Translations under genes and position numbers: made by a program
Assembly: GCF_008107645.1 (NCBI RefSeq)
Contig: NZ_SDGY01000001.1
Location: 653,630-717,629, forward strand
From: Leuconostoc litchii
GTDB lineage: Bacteria > Bacillota > Bacilli > Lactobacillales > Lactobacillaceae
Reading direction: 5' to 3'
Length of the DNA: 64,000 nt
The notes under the pieces: generated by a model
The model's input: the letters and a program-made list of their open reading frames with translations, nothing else
Databases searched by the model: none
Told to the model about the DNA's origin: nothing
Shown: positions 7,953 to 15,794 of the stretch, piece after piece
How the letters are laid out: every line of letters starts with the position of its first letter
Numbering within the stretch: the first letter of the stretch is position 1

Positions 7953-8802
7953 GTTGTGTCTCAATTATGTCTAACGTGAAAGGACCTAACTTATTTTTAC
8001 GTAAATCATTTAGTATGCGTTCACTGGCCTTGTCGTAATCGTCTTTAAATCCTAGTTTATTCGTAATAGACAATAATATATCAACATTCTCTTGTTGGTC
8101 AAAGATATCATGAGCTAAATGATATCTTTCAATAATAGCGTCTGGTCGGTAAGAACGGAAAAAATTGATTAAAAATAAGGCAGCATCATCTTTAGCAAAA
8201 ATAGTATCTTTAACAGCACCAGTTAAAGCTAATTTCATACCTATATTTTGGTCTTCAAATTTAGGCCACAACACACCCGGTGAATCAAGCAATTCTAGTT
8301 TTGTAGGGGTTTTAAGCCAAGCAATTTTTTTAGTTACACCTGGTCGATCAGCTGTGGGAGCAACATTTTTCATGACTAAATGATTCAATAATGTCGACTT
8401 ACCTACGTTAGGCACACCCGAAATCATTGCTCGAATAGGTTGATCTTGAATCCCCTTAGCTAACTGTGCCTCTTTTTTTGCTTCAACCGCTCGTCTTGCT
8501 GCTTTAGTAACTAATTGTGGGGTCCGTGGATCACGAGTATCAAGCACAAGAACGGTATGCCCCTGGTTTTCAAAATGTTTCTTCCAAGCTCGTGTTTGAT
8601 CAGGATCTGCTAAGTCAGCTTTAGTCATAATTAATAAACGTGGTTTATTGCCAATAAGTTTATCAACTTCAGGATTACGTGAACTTTCTGGAATTCTTGC
8701 ATCAACCAACTCAAAAACAACATCTACCAATTTCAGATTTTCTCGCATTAAGCGGAAAGCTTTGGCCATATGACCAGGAAACCATTGAATTATTTGTGCC
8801 AT
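7945..8802 (-). CDS. rbgA: Ribosome biogenesis GTPase RbgA (YlqF)
   Basis: A 285-residue circularly permuted GTPase needed for late assembly of the 50S subunit. The G motifs are in permuted order: TKAD (G4, residues 60-63) before GVPNVGKST (G1, 129-137), then a Thr-containing G2 (RPGVTK) and DSPGVLWP (G3). The opening IQWFPGHMAKA is diagnostic for YlqF/RbgA. It is adjacent to rnhB, as in Bacillus. AAGGAAATA precedes the ATG. Confidence 0.96.
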   Translation of the reverse strand: MAQIIQWFPGHMAKAFRLMRENLKLVDVVFELVDARIPESSRNPEVDKLIGNKPRLLIMTKADLADPDQTRAWKKHFENQGHTVLVLDTRDPRTPQLVTKAARRAVEAKKEAQLAKGIQDQPIRAMISGVPNVGKSTLLNHLVMKNVAPTADRPGVTKKIAWLKTPTKLELLDSPGVLWPKFEDQNIGMKLALTGAVKDTIFAKDDAALFLINFFRSYRPDAIIERYHLAHDIFDQQENVDILLSITNKLGFKDDYDKASERILNDLRKNKLGPFTLDIIETQHA

Positions 8803-8823
8803 TAAACATATTTCCTTTCAAAA

Positions 8824-9051
8824 TTAACGCTCTGCATTATATGTTGTCCAAGCATCATCGAACGTTGTCATACTCATAAGATAGCTGGCATTCTCTTCTA
8901 AATATTTAGATAATTCATCAAAATCACTACTTTGTTTTGGAAATGAAGCATCTAAAAATGCATTGTTTGCAAACTGTTGAATTTCATCAGCAGCAAGTGA
9001 ATTTCGATTAGTCATCAACCAACTATAAAAAGAACGATCACTTTTTCTCAT
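8824..9051 (-). CDS. YozE-family small protein
   Basis: A 75-residue protein with the YozE SAM-like fold pattern: RSFYSWLMTNRN at the start, a central FANNAFLDASFPKQS and a C-terminal YLEENASYL...FDDAWTTY. The family's function is unknown. The ATG at 9051 is supported by AAGGAGG eight bases upstream, which itself lies inside the end of ypmS. An in-frame start further upstream would ignore this site. The gene sits in the ypmR-ypmS-yozE-rbgA-rnhB operon. Confidence 0.85.
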   Translation of the reverse strand: MRKSDRSFYSWLMTNRNSLAADEIQQFANNAFLDASFPKQSSDFDELSKYLEENASYLMSMTTFDDAWTTYNAER

Positions 9052-9649
9052 TCGACAGTCCTCCTTGGAAAATAAATTCATCTGAATCCATATTGACCAC
9101 TTTTGCCTTGAATCGTATGCCTTGCGTTGTTGGTAGTTTACTCATGTCGATAAATATTTGTTTCTTTTTAGGTACAATCGTAACGTAATCTGGTGCATCA
9201 TAACTTGATCTAACATAACTCATAACTGTTTTAATTGGCAGTGATAAATTTCCGATGGCTAATGATTTAGCATTTAAGATAATATTACCATTTGTCGTTA
9301 ATTCAGGCTCCAAAGCCATACCAAAATTAAACTTCTGACCTAAAAACTTAGTACTCCCATACATCATTACTTGATCATCAATTTTAAATGTATACCCGCT
9401 ATTGTTACTATCATTTAAATAATGAGCCGCTAAAGCATTAATTTGTTTTTTATTCAAAGTTACATCAAAGGTTGCATCTGATTTTTTAATTTTGGATACA
9501 TTATCTTTTATTTTTACTGGACCTGTGGCATCATTAAAAAGATACAAACTACCAATCACTAATAGTAAAACTAATCCCCAAAAAAGCCAAAACCAAATTG
9601 GGAGTTTTTTAGTTATTTCTTTTGATCGTACTAACGTTTGATCAGCCAT
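9038..9649 (-). CDS. ypmS: YpmS family protein (DUF2140)
   Basis: A 203-residue protein with a short basic cytoplasmic N-terminus, one transmembrane helix (about residues 17-39, WFWLFWGLVLLLVIGSLYLF) and an extracellular beta-rich domain typical of DUF2140/YpmS. Function is unknown; it commonly follows the GDSL lipase gene ypmR, as here, which suggests a joint envelope role. It overlaps ypmR by 19 bases upstream and the YozE-family gene by 14 bases downstream. Confidence 0.87.
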   Translation of the reverse strand: MADQTLVRSKEITKKLPIWFWLFWGLVLLLVIGSLYLFNDATGPVKIKDNVSKIKKSDATFDVTLNKKQINALAAHYLNDSNNSGYTFKIDDQVMMYGSTKFLGQKFNFGMALEPELTTNGNIILNAKSLAIGNLSLPIKTVMSYVRSSYDAPDYVTIVPKKKQIFIDMSKLPTTQGIRFKAKVVNMDSDEFIFQGGLSNEKK

Positions 9650-10542
9650 TGCTTTGTTTCCTTTTTCATTTTATTAAATAATTGCACTGTCATATAATTA
9701 TATCCTTTATTATTAGGATGATAGTTATCATCGGTGCTAATCCAATCATTATTAATATTTTGTTTTCCCGTTAACACAGCAGTCATGGCAGCATTAGATT
9801 TTGTACTACTGTTCGAATCAGTAGATTGCTTAATCAGCTCCTTGCGCTCCGCAGATGTCGTGAATTGACCATATGTTAATTGAAAAATACTAACAAAGTA
9901 GGCATTACCATCTTTTTCAGCCACACTTTCATTAATGCCATTAAATAATTTGACATCATCATTAAAATCCGATCGATTCGCAAAGTGAACATATAATGGA
10001 TTATAGTTACCAAATATAAAGATTGGTGCATGTGAATTATATGAACGAATGTCTCTCATCAGTGCAGATAAATTTTTTTGATAAGATTGTTTCCCCTGTC
10101 TAACTGCAGCGGATAATATGCTTGGTGACGTTGCATAAATATTTTTTAACAGTATCTGTTGTAGATCATTGCCACCTGAAGTCATGACAATGATATTAGC
10201 CTTTTTTAAGTGTGTTTGAAATTTTGTTTGCGTATCTAATCTTTTTTTAATTTGATCTGAACGGTCGCCTGCCTTACCAAAGTTACTTAACGTGACACTT
10301 ATACCATATTCAGAACGAATTTTTTTCGCTACTCGACCAGAATATCCTTGAATATTTTTTTCATCACCAACACCTTCAGTCAAAGAGTCTCCAAGAGTTA
10401 CTAAATCAATATGTGATACTTTTTTTGCTGTATCATTAGATTTATTTACGTTAATTTTCTGGTGTTCCCAGGTTTTAACCCCGTAAAACGCACTCATGCC
10501 AATCAGTAAGAGTACTATTAAACTAATGGCAAATTTTCGCAT
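9631..10542 (-). CDS. ypmR: SGNH/GDSL-family lipase or esterase YpmR
   Basis: A 303-residue exported or membrane-anchored SGNH hydrolase. A signal-anchor occupies residues 5-22. Block I is TLGDSLTEGVGD (Ser53), block III is TSGGND and block V is DNYHPNNKGY with the catalytic Asp/His. The ATG at 10542 is chosen for its AGGAG site 8 bases upstream; upstream in-frame starts fall within the promoter. The substrate is unknown; lipid or cell-wall acyl esters are plausible. It is the first gene of the operon leading to rnhB. Confidence 0.9.
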   Translation of the reverse strand: MRKFAISLIVLLLIGMSAFYGVKTWEHQKINVNKSNDTAKKVSHIDLVTLGDSLTEGVGDEKNIQGYSGRVAKKIRSEYGISVTLSNFGKAGDRSDQIKKRLDTQTKFQTHLKKANIIVMTSGGNDLQQILLKNIYATSPSILSAAVRQGKQSYQKNLSALMRDIRSYNSHAPIFIFGNYNPLYVHFANRSDFNDDVKLFNGINESVAEKDGNAYFVSIFQLTYGQFTTSAERKELIKQSTDSNSSTKSNAAMTAVLTGKQNINNDWISTDDNYHPNNKGYNYMTVQLFNKMKKETKQWLIKR

Positions 10543-10573
10543 GTACAATTCTCCTGAAACTTTACTGGTAACC

Positions 10574-10602
10574 ATTATAGCGTAAATAGACATTATGTAC
10601 AA
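10574..10602 (-). promoter_or_regulatory. Promoter of the ypmR-ypmS-yozE-rbgA-rnhB operon
   Basis: On the minus strand TTGTAC (10597-10602) and TATAAT (10574-10579) are 17 bases apart, just after the pnuC terminator. Confidence 0.8.
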
Positions 10603-10628
10603 AAAACAAGTGAAATTACCTGTTTTTT
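10601..10628 (-). terminator. Terminator after pnuC
   Basis: On the minus strand AAAAAACAGGT, an AATTTC loop and ACTTGTTTTTT pair as an 11-base stem ending in a T-run, immediately downstream of pnuC. Confidence 0.75.
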
Positions 10629-10637
10629 ATTTAGATT

Positions 10638-11357
10638 TTAATGCTTTTGTTCATGATATTTACGCTTTGCCCGCCAAACTGGATAAGCTACACTGCTATT
10701 GGCAATATAATATACATATTTACCAACGTTGGCAAAATTTCCTTGGGTTAACGCTTTAGCCAATTGAATAATGTTGTAAACAATCCAAAATAGCCACTGA
10801 TCTTCAATTTTAAAAATATTCATAATATTTGGAATAAGTGATAGCGCAAAAACCGTACTAGATAGCCAAAATAAGGGGCTAAGGGTTTGAAAAGCGAGGT
10901 AATTCAGACCAAAACTCAGACCTATTGTACCAATAATGAGTAGCACAAATAACTTTTTAAAATCAAATAACCGGTTCACGCGCTGTTTACCATAATGTTT
11001 CCACCCACCAACAGCTGCTGCATTAATTAAAAAAGATACTGGATAAGTTAATATTGCACCGCGATTCCCTAAAATAAAATCAATCGTACCAGAAAGTAAC
11101 GTATTACCCGTTCCAATGACATTTCCTAATTTATTTAAACGTGATGTCAAACGTGTAGATAGTATCGATAAACTAGACGATAAAACTGAAATCATACCAA
11201 ATGGTACATATGTGGCCCAATGAACATGAGAAAAAAACGCTGTTACCGTTAAATTATTAAATAAATAACCTGAACTACAGGCAACAAATATTACAATCAG
11301 AATTCCTAAAATATCCACAAGCCATGAGCGATTAAGTTTCTGGACTAAAATAAGCAT
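10638..11357 (-). CDS. pnuC: PnuC-family vitamin transporter (nicotinamide riboside type)
   Basis: A 239-residue membrane protein with seven or eight hydrophobic segments of the PnuC family, which moves nicotinamide riboside or related vitamers by facilitated diffusion with trapping by phosphorylation. Supporting patterns are WLVDILGILIVIFVACSSG, TGNTLLSGTIDFILGNRGAI and the C-terminal WIVYNIIQLAKALTQGNF. The ATG at 11357 is used: GGAG lies 10 bases upstream, and the upstream in-frame ATG at 11408 falls inside a structured leader. Substrate could also be another vitamer, so nicotinamide riboside is an inference. It follows an ECF S component and a nucleoside hydrolase on the same strand. Confidence 0.9.
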   Translation of the reverse strand: MLILVQKLNRSWLVDILGILIVIFVACSSGYLFNNLTVTAFFSHVHWATYVPFGMISVLSSSLSILSTRLTSRLNKLGNVIGTGNTLLSGTIDFILGNRGAILTYPVSFLINAAAVGGWKHYGKQRVNRLFDFKKLFVLLIIGTIGLSFGLNYLAFQTLSPLFWLSSTVFALSLIPNIMNIFKIEDQWLFWIVYNIIQLAKALTQGNFANVGKYVYYIANSSVAYPVWRAKRKYHEQKH

Positions 11358-11367
11358 GGTAAAATAT

Positions 11368-11448
11368 CTCCGTTTGTTTTTCGAGCACCGAAACGGCAAC
11401 GTGCTCATCAGTTTGTTGTTATCGGGCCGATCTGCCGTGAACGCCCGA
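11368..11448 (-). promoter_or_regulatory. Candidate structured RNA leader (riboswitch-like) of pnuC
   Basis: On the minus strand hairpin A is TCGGGC/GCCCGA (11443-11448 with 11422-11427) and hairpin B is GAGCAC/GTGCTC (11401-11406 with 11383-11388). Loop A ACGGCA (11433-11438) is complementary to loop B TGCCGT (11393-11398). Loop B CCGTTT (11391-11396) is also complementary to AAACGG (11370-11375), which overlaps the Shine-Dalgarno GGAG. The two pairings exclude each other, giving an on/off translational switch. The NAD+-II (pnuC motif) class is the first candidate; assignment is not proven. Confidence 0.6.
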
Positions 11449-11487
11449 AATAGTTTTTAAAGGCATATTCAGGCCTTCGGTATCAAA

Positions 11488-12036
11488 TCAACTAGTATGT
11501 ACTCGAATAGCTACAATACTATATACTGCTGCCACAACATAAACTCCTATAATACGATCAAAATAATCTGTCCCAACTTGAACCAAAAAAACAGCTGTTC
11601 CCTGGCTTAATCCTAATCCATACAATAATTGTACAATAGCACTCGATCCAGAAGATGTAATACCATGAAATAAAATAACAGTAATAATTGAACTCACAAT
11701 AGTTGCTGGTACAGATATAATCAAAGCTGACCACCAAATATTTTTAATATCTGTGACCTTTATCTTGTGATAAATGAAGCCTGCCATAATAGCTGTCACT
11801 ATTTGACTAGGCATATAATAGATTGAAAAAACATCACCAGTTGTACCATTGATTAAGGCTGTCAATACACCCACAGCCACACCACCAATTGGACCAAAGA
11901 AAGCTGCACCTAATAACGTACCAATCGTGTCTAAGTAAACTGGTAATTTAGCCAATAATGCCACATGTCCACCAATTATATTAATAACAATAAATAGCGC
12001 AATTAAAGCAATTTGTTGCGTTGACATTCTTTTCAT
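11488..12036 (-). CDS. ECF transporter S component (possibly queuine/queuosine-precursor specific)
   Basis: A 182-residue membrane protein with about six hydrophobic helices. LPVYLDTIGTLLGAAFFGPIGG and the following INGTTGD are typical of ECF substrate-binding (S) subunits. There is no ATPase or T subunit beside it, so it would use the shared housekeeping EcfAA'T module (group II). It overlaps the upstream nucleoside hydrolase gene by four bases, so the two are translated together behind a candidate preQ1-I riboswitch. That context suggests a deazaguanine base or nucleoside as substrate, as for QrtT-type S components; this is inference, and another nucleobase or vitamin is possible. Confidence 0.8.
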   Translation of the reverse strand: MKRMSTQQIALIALFIVINIIGGHVALLAKLPVYLDTIGTLLGAAFFGPIGGVAVGVLTALINGTTGDVFSIYYMPSQIVTAIMAGFIYHKIKVTDIKNIWWSALIISVPATIVSSIITVILFHGITSSGSSAIVQLLYGLGLSQGTAVFLVQVGTDYFDRIIGVYVVAAVYSIVAIRVHTS

Positions 12037-13019
12037 GATAATGCCTCAAGAGTTGTAGCGATGTGATTTATTTCCGTCAGTACAGTTTCTATCGGTATAT
12101 TCAGTAAGCGTGCTATAATCTCTGACATAGCATGTAATGAATCAACCCTTGTTAAAATTACAGCATTGGCCTCCATATGCCAAATATCAGCAACATCTAC
12201 AATACTCTGCCCTAACGCTATTCCTTCAGTGACAACTGTCACATACTTACTAATACCACTAGTATACTCAGGATAAAGTGCGTGAACAATAACTAATGGA
12301 TCATTTATAACGGCTCCTAATACATGTTCTTGCGTCCAATGAAAATCAAAATAAAATTGAATTATCTTTGTAATAAACACAGATTTATCAGGACTGAGTC
12401 GCTGCATTAAAGATAATATATTTGGCGTCAATAACATTTTTCTAGTTATATCTAGTGGCACAATTTCAGCTACAATTGGACTGCTATTCAAAACATAATC
12501 TGCCGCATCAGGATCAACCCAAAAATTATATTCAGCTACTGGTGAAGTATTACCATTCGATTGATAGGCTCCACCCATAATAATCAAACGAGACATGTTT
12601 TGCCAAACTTCAGGTGTTTTTTGCATAGATATGGCGATATTTGTTAAGGGTCCTAAAGCTAACAACCAAACATCCTCATTATCAGTGAGTAATTGCTCGT
12701 AAGCCGAACTCGCATCTTTGTCAGCCATTTTAATTACTGCACTTGATATATCGCTTTCACCAAGACCATCTAATCCATGTGTATCTTGTGCGCTCACATA
12801 TTCATGTTTCAAAGGCGCAGTTGCACCTTTGAAAACAGGAATATCGAGCCGACCAGCCTCCTCAAGTACTTTAAGTGCATTTTGTACACCTATTTCTGTA
12901 GGTACATTACCTTCAACGACAGTAATTCCGATGACATCTAATTCAGGAGAGTTTAGCGCCATCAGGATGGCTAAACTATCATCAATACCTGGGTCTGTGT
13001 CAATTATAATTTTTTGCAT
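12033..13019 (-). CDS. Inosine-uridine-type nucleoside hydrolase
   Basis: A 328-residue nucleoside hydrolase of the IunH/Rih family, which splits the N-glycosidic bond of nucleosides. The N-terminal calcium-site motif IIDTDPGIDDSLAI (Asp9, Asp13, Asp14) is intact, followed by GPLTNIA, IIMGGAY, EYNFWVDPDAA and a C-terminal INDPLVI aspartate. The ATG at 13019 has GGAAAG upstream; in-frame codons further upstream run through a structured leader and are not coding. A queuosine nucleosidase (QueK) role is suggested by the preQ1-I-like leader and the coupled ECF S component. General purine or pyrimidine nucleoside salvage is the alternative. Confidence 0.9.
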   Translation of the reverse strand: MQKIIIDTDPGIDDSLAILMALNSPELDVIGITVVEGNVPTEIGVQNALKVLEEAGRLDIPVFKGATAPLKHEYVSAQDTHGLDGLGESDISSAVIKMADKDASSAYEQLLTDNEDVWLLALGPLTNIAISMQKTPEVWQNMSRLIIMGGAYQSNGNTSPVAEYNFWVDPDAADYVLNSSPIVAEIVPLDITRKMLLTPNILSLMQRLSPDKSVFITKIIQFYFDFHWTQEHVLGAVINDPLVIVHALYPEYTSGISKYVTVVTEGIALGQSIVDVADIWHMEANAVILTRVDSLHAMSEIIARLLNIPIETVLTEINHIATTLEALS

Positions 13020-13072
13020 TTTATCTTTCCTTTCTTTCCTATGTACTGCTATTAAAATTAATAACAAGTACA

Positions 13073-13105
13073 CTTGGTTTTTTATTCTGGGATTTTCCGA
13101 ACCAG
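13073..13105 (-). promoter_or_regulatory. Candidate preQ1-I riboswitch
   Basis: On the minus strand P1 is CTGG (13102-13105) with CCAG (13087-13090). The loop begins TTCGG, and an unpaired C (13091) precedes CCAG at the position of the ligand-pairing cytosine. The tail AATAAAAAACCAAG places an A-rich strand and CC (13076-13077) able to pair with loop GG (13097-13098). This closely follows the Bacillus aptamer pattern GGTTC...CCC...AAAAAACTAA and the CTGG/CCAG stem of the Thermoanaerobacter example. A perfect CGACAAATTTGTCG inverted repeat (13108-13121) lies just 5' and a second hairpin (about 13042-13070) precedes the ribosome-binding site. Confidence 0.65.
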
Positions 13106-13162
13106 TCCGACAAATTTGTCGATTTTGATAAATGCCTTTTAAGTGTATCAATTTTAATGCAA

Positions 13163-13196
13163 CAATAAAACCCCAGAAATACAATTCTGGGGTTTT
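13163..13196. terminator. Terminator after degV
   Basis: AAAACCCCAGAA and TTCTGGGGTTTT form a perfect 12-base stem with a six-base loop; T-rich tracts flank it. It ends the long pdxK-men-cca-folA-degV series and separates it from the nucleoside hydrolase leader. Confidence 0.9.
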
Positions 13197-13199
13197 ATG

Positions 13200-14054
13200 C
13201 TACCTTGCACGGTACAATATGGCCAATGCACCAACGCCTGTGTGCGTTGAAATGATTGGCGTCGTGTTCAAAACTGGAATATCAATATCTGGCCAAATAG
13301 CATTTAACCGAGCAGCTATTTGGGCAGCTTCTTCAGGAATACCAGCGTGCGAAATACCGATAGCCAGTACTTCCTTGTATTCTTTCATTTTAGCAATAAC
13401 ATTATCATTAAATTTAGCTATTGTCTTCATGCCTCGACCCTTCAATAGAACTTCAACTGTACCATCATTTTTAGTTACGCCTGCACCAACTTTAATGTTT
13501 AACAAGTTACCAATAATACCTTGTGTCTTACTCAATCGACCACCTGCCACCATATTATTTAGAGAAGTAAAACTCAAAAATATGTGTGATTCATCTCGTG
13601 CTTGTGTTATAGCTGGTAATATTTCAGACATTGTAGAACCTTGTAAAGCCATTTCCGCTGCTTGCAAAACAACAAATGCCTGTGCTCGATCCGCTGCTAA
13701 CGTATCAAATGTTGTAATTTTAGCGTTTGTCAATGCTGCTGCTTGTTCAGCAGCGCGGACAGTGCCTGATAAACCTGATGATAAATGTAAGCTTAAAATT
13801 TCTGAATCAGGGAATTGCTGATGTATTTCATCATATACAGCTTGAAAAGTACCAATTGAGGGTTGCGAAGTTTGTGGTAAACTATTACTTTCAATCATTT
13901 TTTCTAGAAATTCATCTCGCTGAATAGTTACGCCATCTTCATAAACTGTGCCATCAATTTGAACAGACAGTGGTACAATCTTAATATCATATTTTTCTAT
14001 TTCTTCGGGTGTGAGTGCTACAGCTGAATCTGTAACTATTTTTATATTTGACAT
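13200..14054 (-). CDS. DegV family fatty-acid-binding protein
   Basis: A 284-residue DegV/EDD-fold protein. The N-terminal IVTDSAVAL, the SQPSIGTFQ loop, LSLHLSSGLSGT and NMVAGGRLSKTQG blocks are family hallmarks; the serine and arginine in these blocks bind the fatty-acid carboxylate. DegV/FakB proteins present fatty acids to the FakA kinase. No FakA gene is in the window. The ATG at 14054 has AAGGAA upstream. It is the last gene of its operon, 10 bases after folA. Confidence 0.92.
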   Translation of the reverse strand: MSNIKIVTDSAVALTPEEIEKYDIKIVPLSVQIDGTVYEDGVTIQRDEFLEKMIESNSLPQTSQPSIGTFQAVYDEIHQQFPDSEILSLHLSSGLSGTVRAAEQAAALTNAKITTFDTLAADRAQAFVVLQAAEMALQGSTMSEILPAITQARDESHIFLSFTSLNNMVAGGRLSKTQGIIGNLLNIKVGAGVTKNDGTVEVLLKGRGMKTIAKFNDNVIAKMKEYKEVLAIGISHAGIPEEAAQIAARLNAIWPDIDIPVLNTTPIISTHTGVGALAILYRAR

Positions 14055-14064
14055 GTTTTTTTCC

Positions 14065-14562
14065 TTATATGCGTTCATACCGCTCTACAACGAATGCGTA
14101 ATCGTGGCGATCGTCTTTAGCATGTGGTTCTCTTGATTTTAATTTAAATTTCTTTAGATTAATGTCATCAACAAAAGTATCACCATGAACGATACCATCA
14201 ACACGAGTAATAATCAAATCAGTTGCATAAGGCATAAATTCACGATAAATAGTTGCTCCACCAGCTATAGACACCTCTTGTCGTTCATTTGATATTAAGT
14301 TCAAAGCCTCTTCGACTGAATGAACAACTTTCACTTCAGGGTAATCTGTATGCCAATCAGCTTGCTGAGTCATGACAACGCTTGTCCGATTGGGCAGTGG
14401 ACGACCGATGCTAAGCCATGTGGAACGCCCCATAATCATCAATGTATTGACTGTTTCATCACGAAATAATTTAAGATCGTCTGGCATATTCCAAGGAATG
14501 TCACCATTTTTTCCAATCGCATGTTCTTGATCCTCGGCCCATACCATTTTAACCTTGACCAT
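14065..14562 (-). CDS. folA: Dihydrofolate reductase
   Basis: A 165-residue dihydrofolate reductase that makes tetrahydrofolate with NADPH. Recognisable blocks are VWAEDQEHAIGKNGDIPWNMPDD (substrate and cofactor site, shown in part), MGRSTWLSIGRPLPNRTSVV and the SIAGGATIYREFMPYATDLIITRVD end. AGGAG lies 7 bases before the ATG at 14562. The gene overlaps cca by 14 bases. No thymidylate synthase gene is adjacent. Confidence 0.95.
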   Translation of the reverse strand: MVKVKMVWAEDQEHAIGKNGDIPWNMPDDLKLFRDETVNTLMIMGRSTWLSIGRPLPNRTSVVMTQQADWHTDYPEVKVVHSVEEALNLISNERQEVSIAGGATIYREFMPYATDLIITRVDGIVHGDTFVDDINLKKFKLKSREPHAKDDRHDYAFVVERYERI

Positions 14563-15754
14563 TTAAGTACTCCTTTGCAAACTTTTTGAGTGCCTCATAA
14601 TTATTTGGCAATTCACCAATAACCACTGCATATTCAATTTTTTTTAGCAGATTTCCTAATAAAGGCCCTGGTTTAATCACGCCGTCACGAATTAATTGTC
14701 CACCACTAATATTCAGTTCAGCATTTTTTGTAATCGGTAACATCTTTATTATATGACTTATTCGTTGAATTGTCTCTAAGTCTCTGCCTGTTAGCCTCAA
14801 AACTTCAAGTAACGTGTTATGATGATCATAAGCTTGATAAATATCAAATACTGTGATATTTTTTAAATTATTTACAAGAGGAACGACTGCATTCGCAGCT
14901 TTCATGACGTCACGGCTCATTTTCCAATCATACATAAACTGCTGAAGTTGATTTTTATCAAAACCTGCTCTTACTAACAGATGCACCCAAGCAACCATAT
15001 AGTTTGAAGCTTGATCATGTTCCAAATCATCCATTAGTAAAGACCAATTACGAATAGCCGGACCAGGTAGATAATTCATAACTTTACTAGTTAAAGCTAT
15101 TTTCAAACTGTTAGCAGCTTGAGCCCCTAATAATAATTTTTCGAATTCAACACGAATACGCTCAACAGCAATTTTCTCTAAATTAGGCGCTAACTCAATT
15201 AAGGCTTTTCGTGTATCACTCTCAATATTAAAGTTAAGTTGTGCACTAAAACGTAGGGCCCGCATCATTCTTAAGGCATCCTCTGTAAAACGTTGCTCTG
15301 CATTTCCAACAGCACGAATGACATTATTTTTCAAATCATCTAAACCATGAAACAAATCTATTACTTGACCATCGTATCGCATAGCAAGAGCGTTAATTGT
15401 GAAATCTCGTCGTTTGAGATCTTCTTCTAGACTTCTCACAAAGGTAACACTATCTGGTCGTCTAAAATCTGTATAGGTTGATTCAACACGAAAAGTGGTA
15501 ATCTCATAACCGGTGCCTTGATTTAAAACCATCACCGTACCATGTTGAATACCAGTATCAACTGTGTGATTAAATAGTGATTTTATTTCTTCTGGAAAAG
15601 CGCTGCTAGCAATGTCAACATCATGAATTGGTTTTCCCAGAAGCGTGTCACGAACTGAACCACCAACAAAATAAGCCTCATATCCCGCTGCTTCTAATTT
15701 AGCTAGTATTGGTTGTGCTACTATAAATTCTTTAGGTAACTGTGTAATTTTCAT
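14549..15754 (-). CDS. cca: CCA tRNA nucleotidyltransferase
   Basis: A 401-residue class II CCA-adding enzyme. The catalytic head has YFVGGSVRDTLLG and HDVDIASSA (Asp45, Asp47), then RRDFTINALAMR and the RALRFSAQLNF block. It builds or repairs the CCA end of tRNAs, which is essential here because the tRNA gene at 26992 does not encode CCA. No strong ribosome-binding site precedes the ATG; TATATATG runs directly into it and a short CACTTTTTGTG hairpin lies in the 40-base gap after ypiA. Confidence 0.95.
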   Translation of the reverse strand: MKITQLPKEFIVAQPILAKLEAAGYEAYFVGGSVRDTLLGKPIHDVDIASSAFPEEIKSLFNHTVDTGIQHGTVMVLNQGTGYEITTFRVESTYTDFRRPDSVTFVRSLEEDLKRRDFTINALAMRYDGQVIDLFHGLDDLKNNVIRAVGNAEQRFTEDALRMMRALRFSAQLNFNIESDTRKALIELAPNLEKIAVERIRVEFEKLLLGAQAANSLKIALTSKVMNYLPGPAIRNWSLLMDDLEHDQASNYMVAWVHLLVRAGFDKNQLQQFMYDWKMSRDVMKAANAVVPLVNNLKNITVFDIYQAYDHHNTLLEVLRLTGRDLETIQRISHIIKMLPITKNAELNISGGQLIRDGVIKPGPLLGNLLKKIEYAVVIGELPNNYEALKKFAKEYLNGQG

Positions 15755-15794
15755 ATATAGTTTATTCTACCAAAGATAGACACTTTTTGTGTTC

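Noticed and set aside
11358-11408. In-frame extension of PnuC to the ATG at 11408
   Set aside because: The added residues do not resemble PnuC, and the codons fall within paired leader RNA; GGAG precedes the ATG at 11357.
13020-13184. In-frame extension of the nucleoside hydrolase to 13184
   Set aside because: It has no ribosome-binding site and would translate the candidate preQ1-I aptamer; the IIDTDPG family start lies at 13019.
13132-13821. Long plus-strand reading frame antisense to degV
   Set aside because: Its product has no recognisable domain and mirrors the codon pattern of degV on the other strand; degV is well supported.
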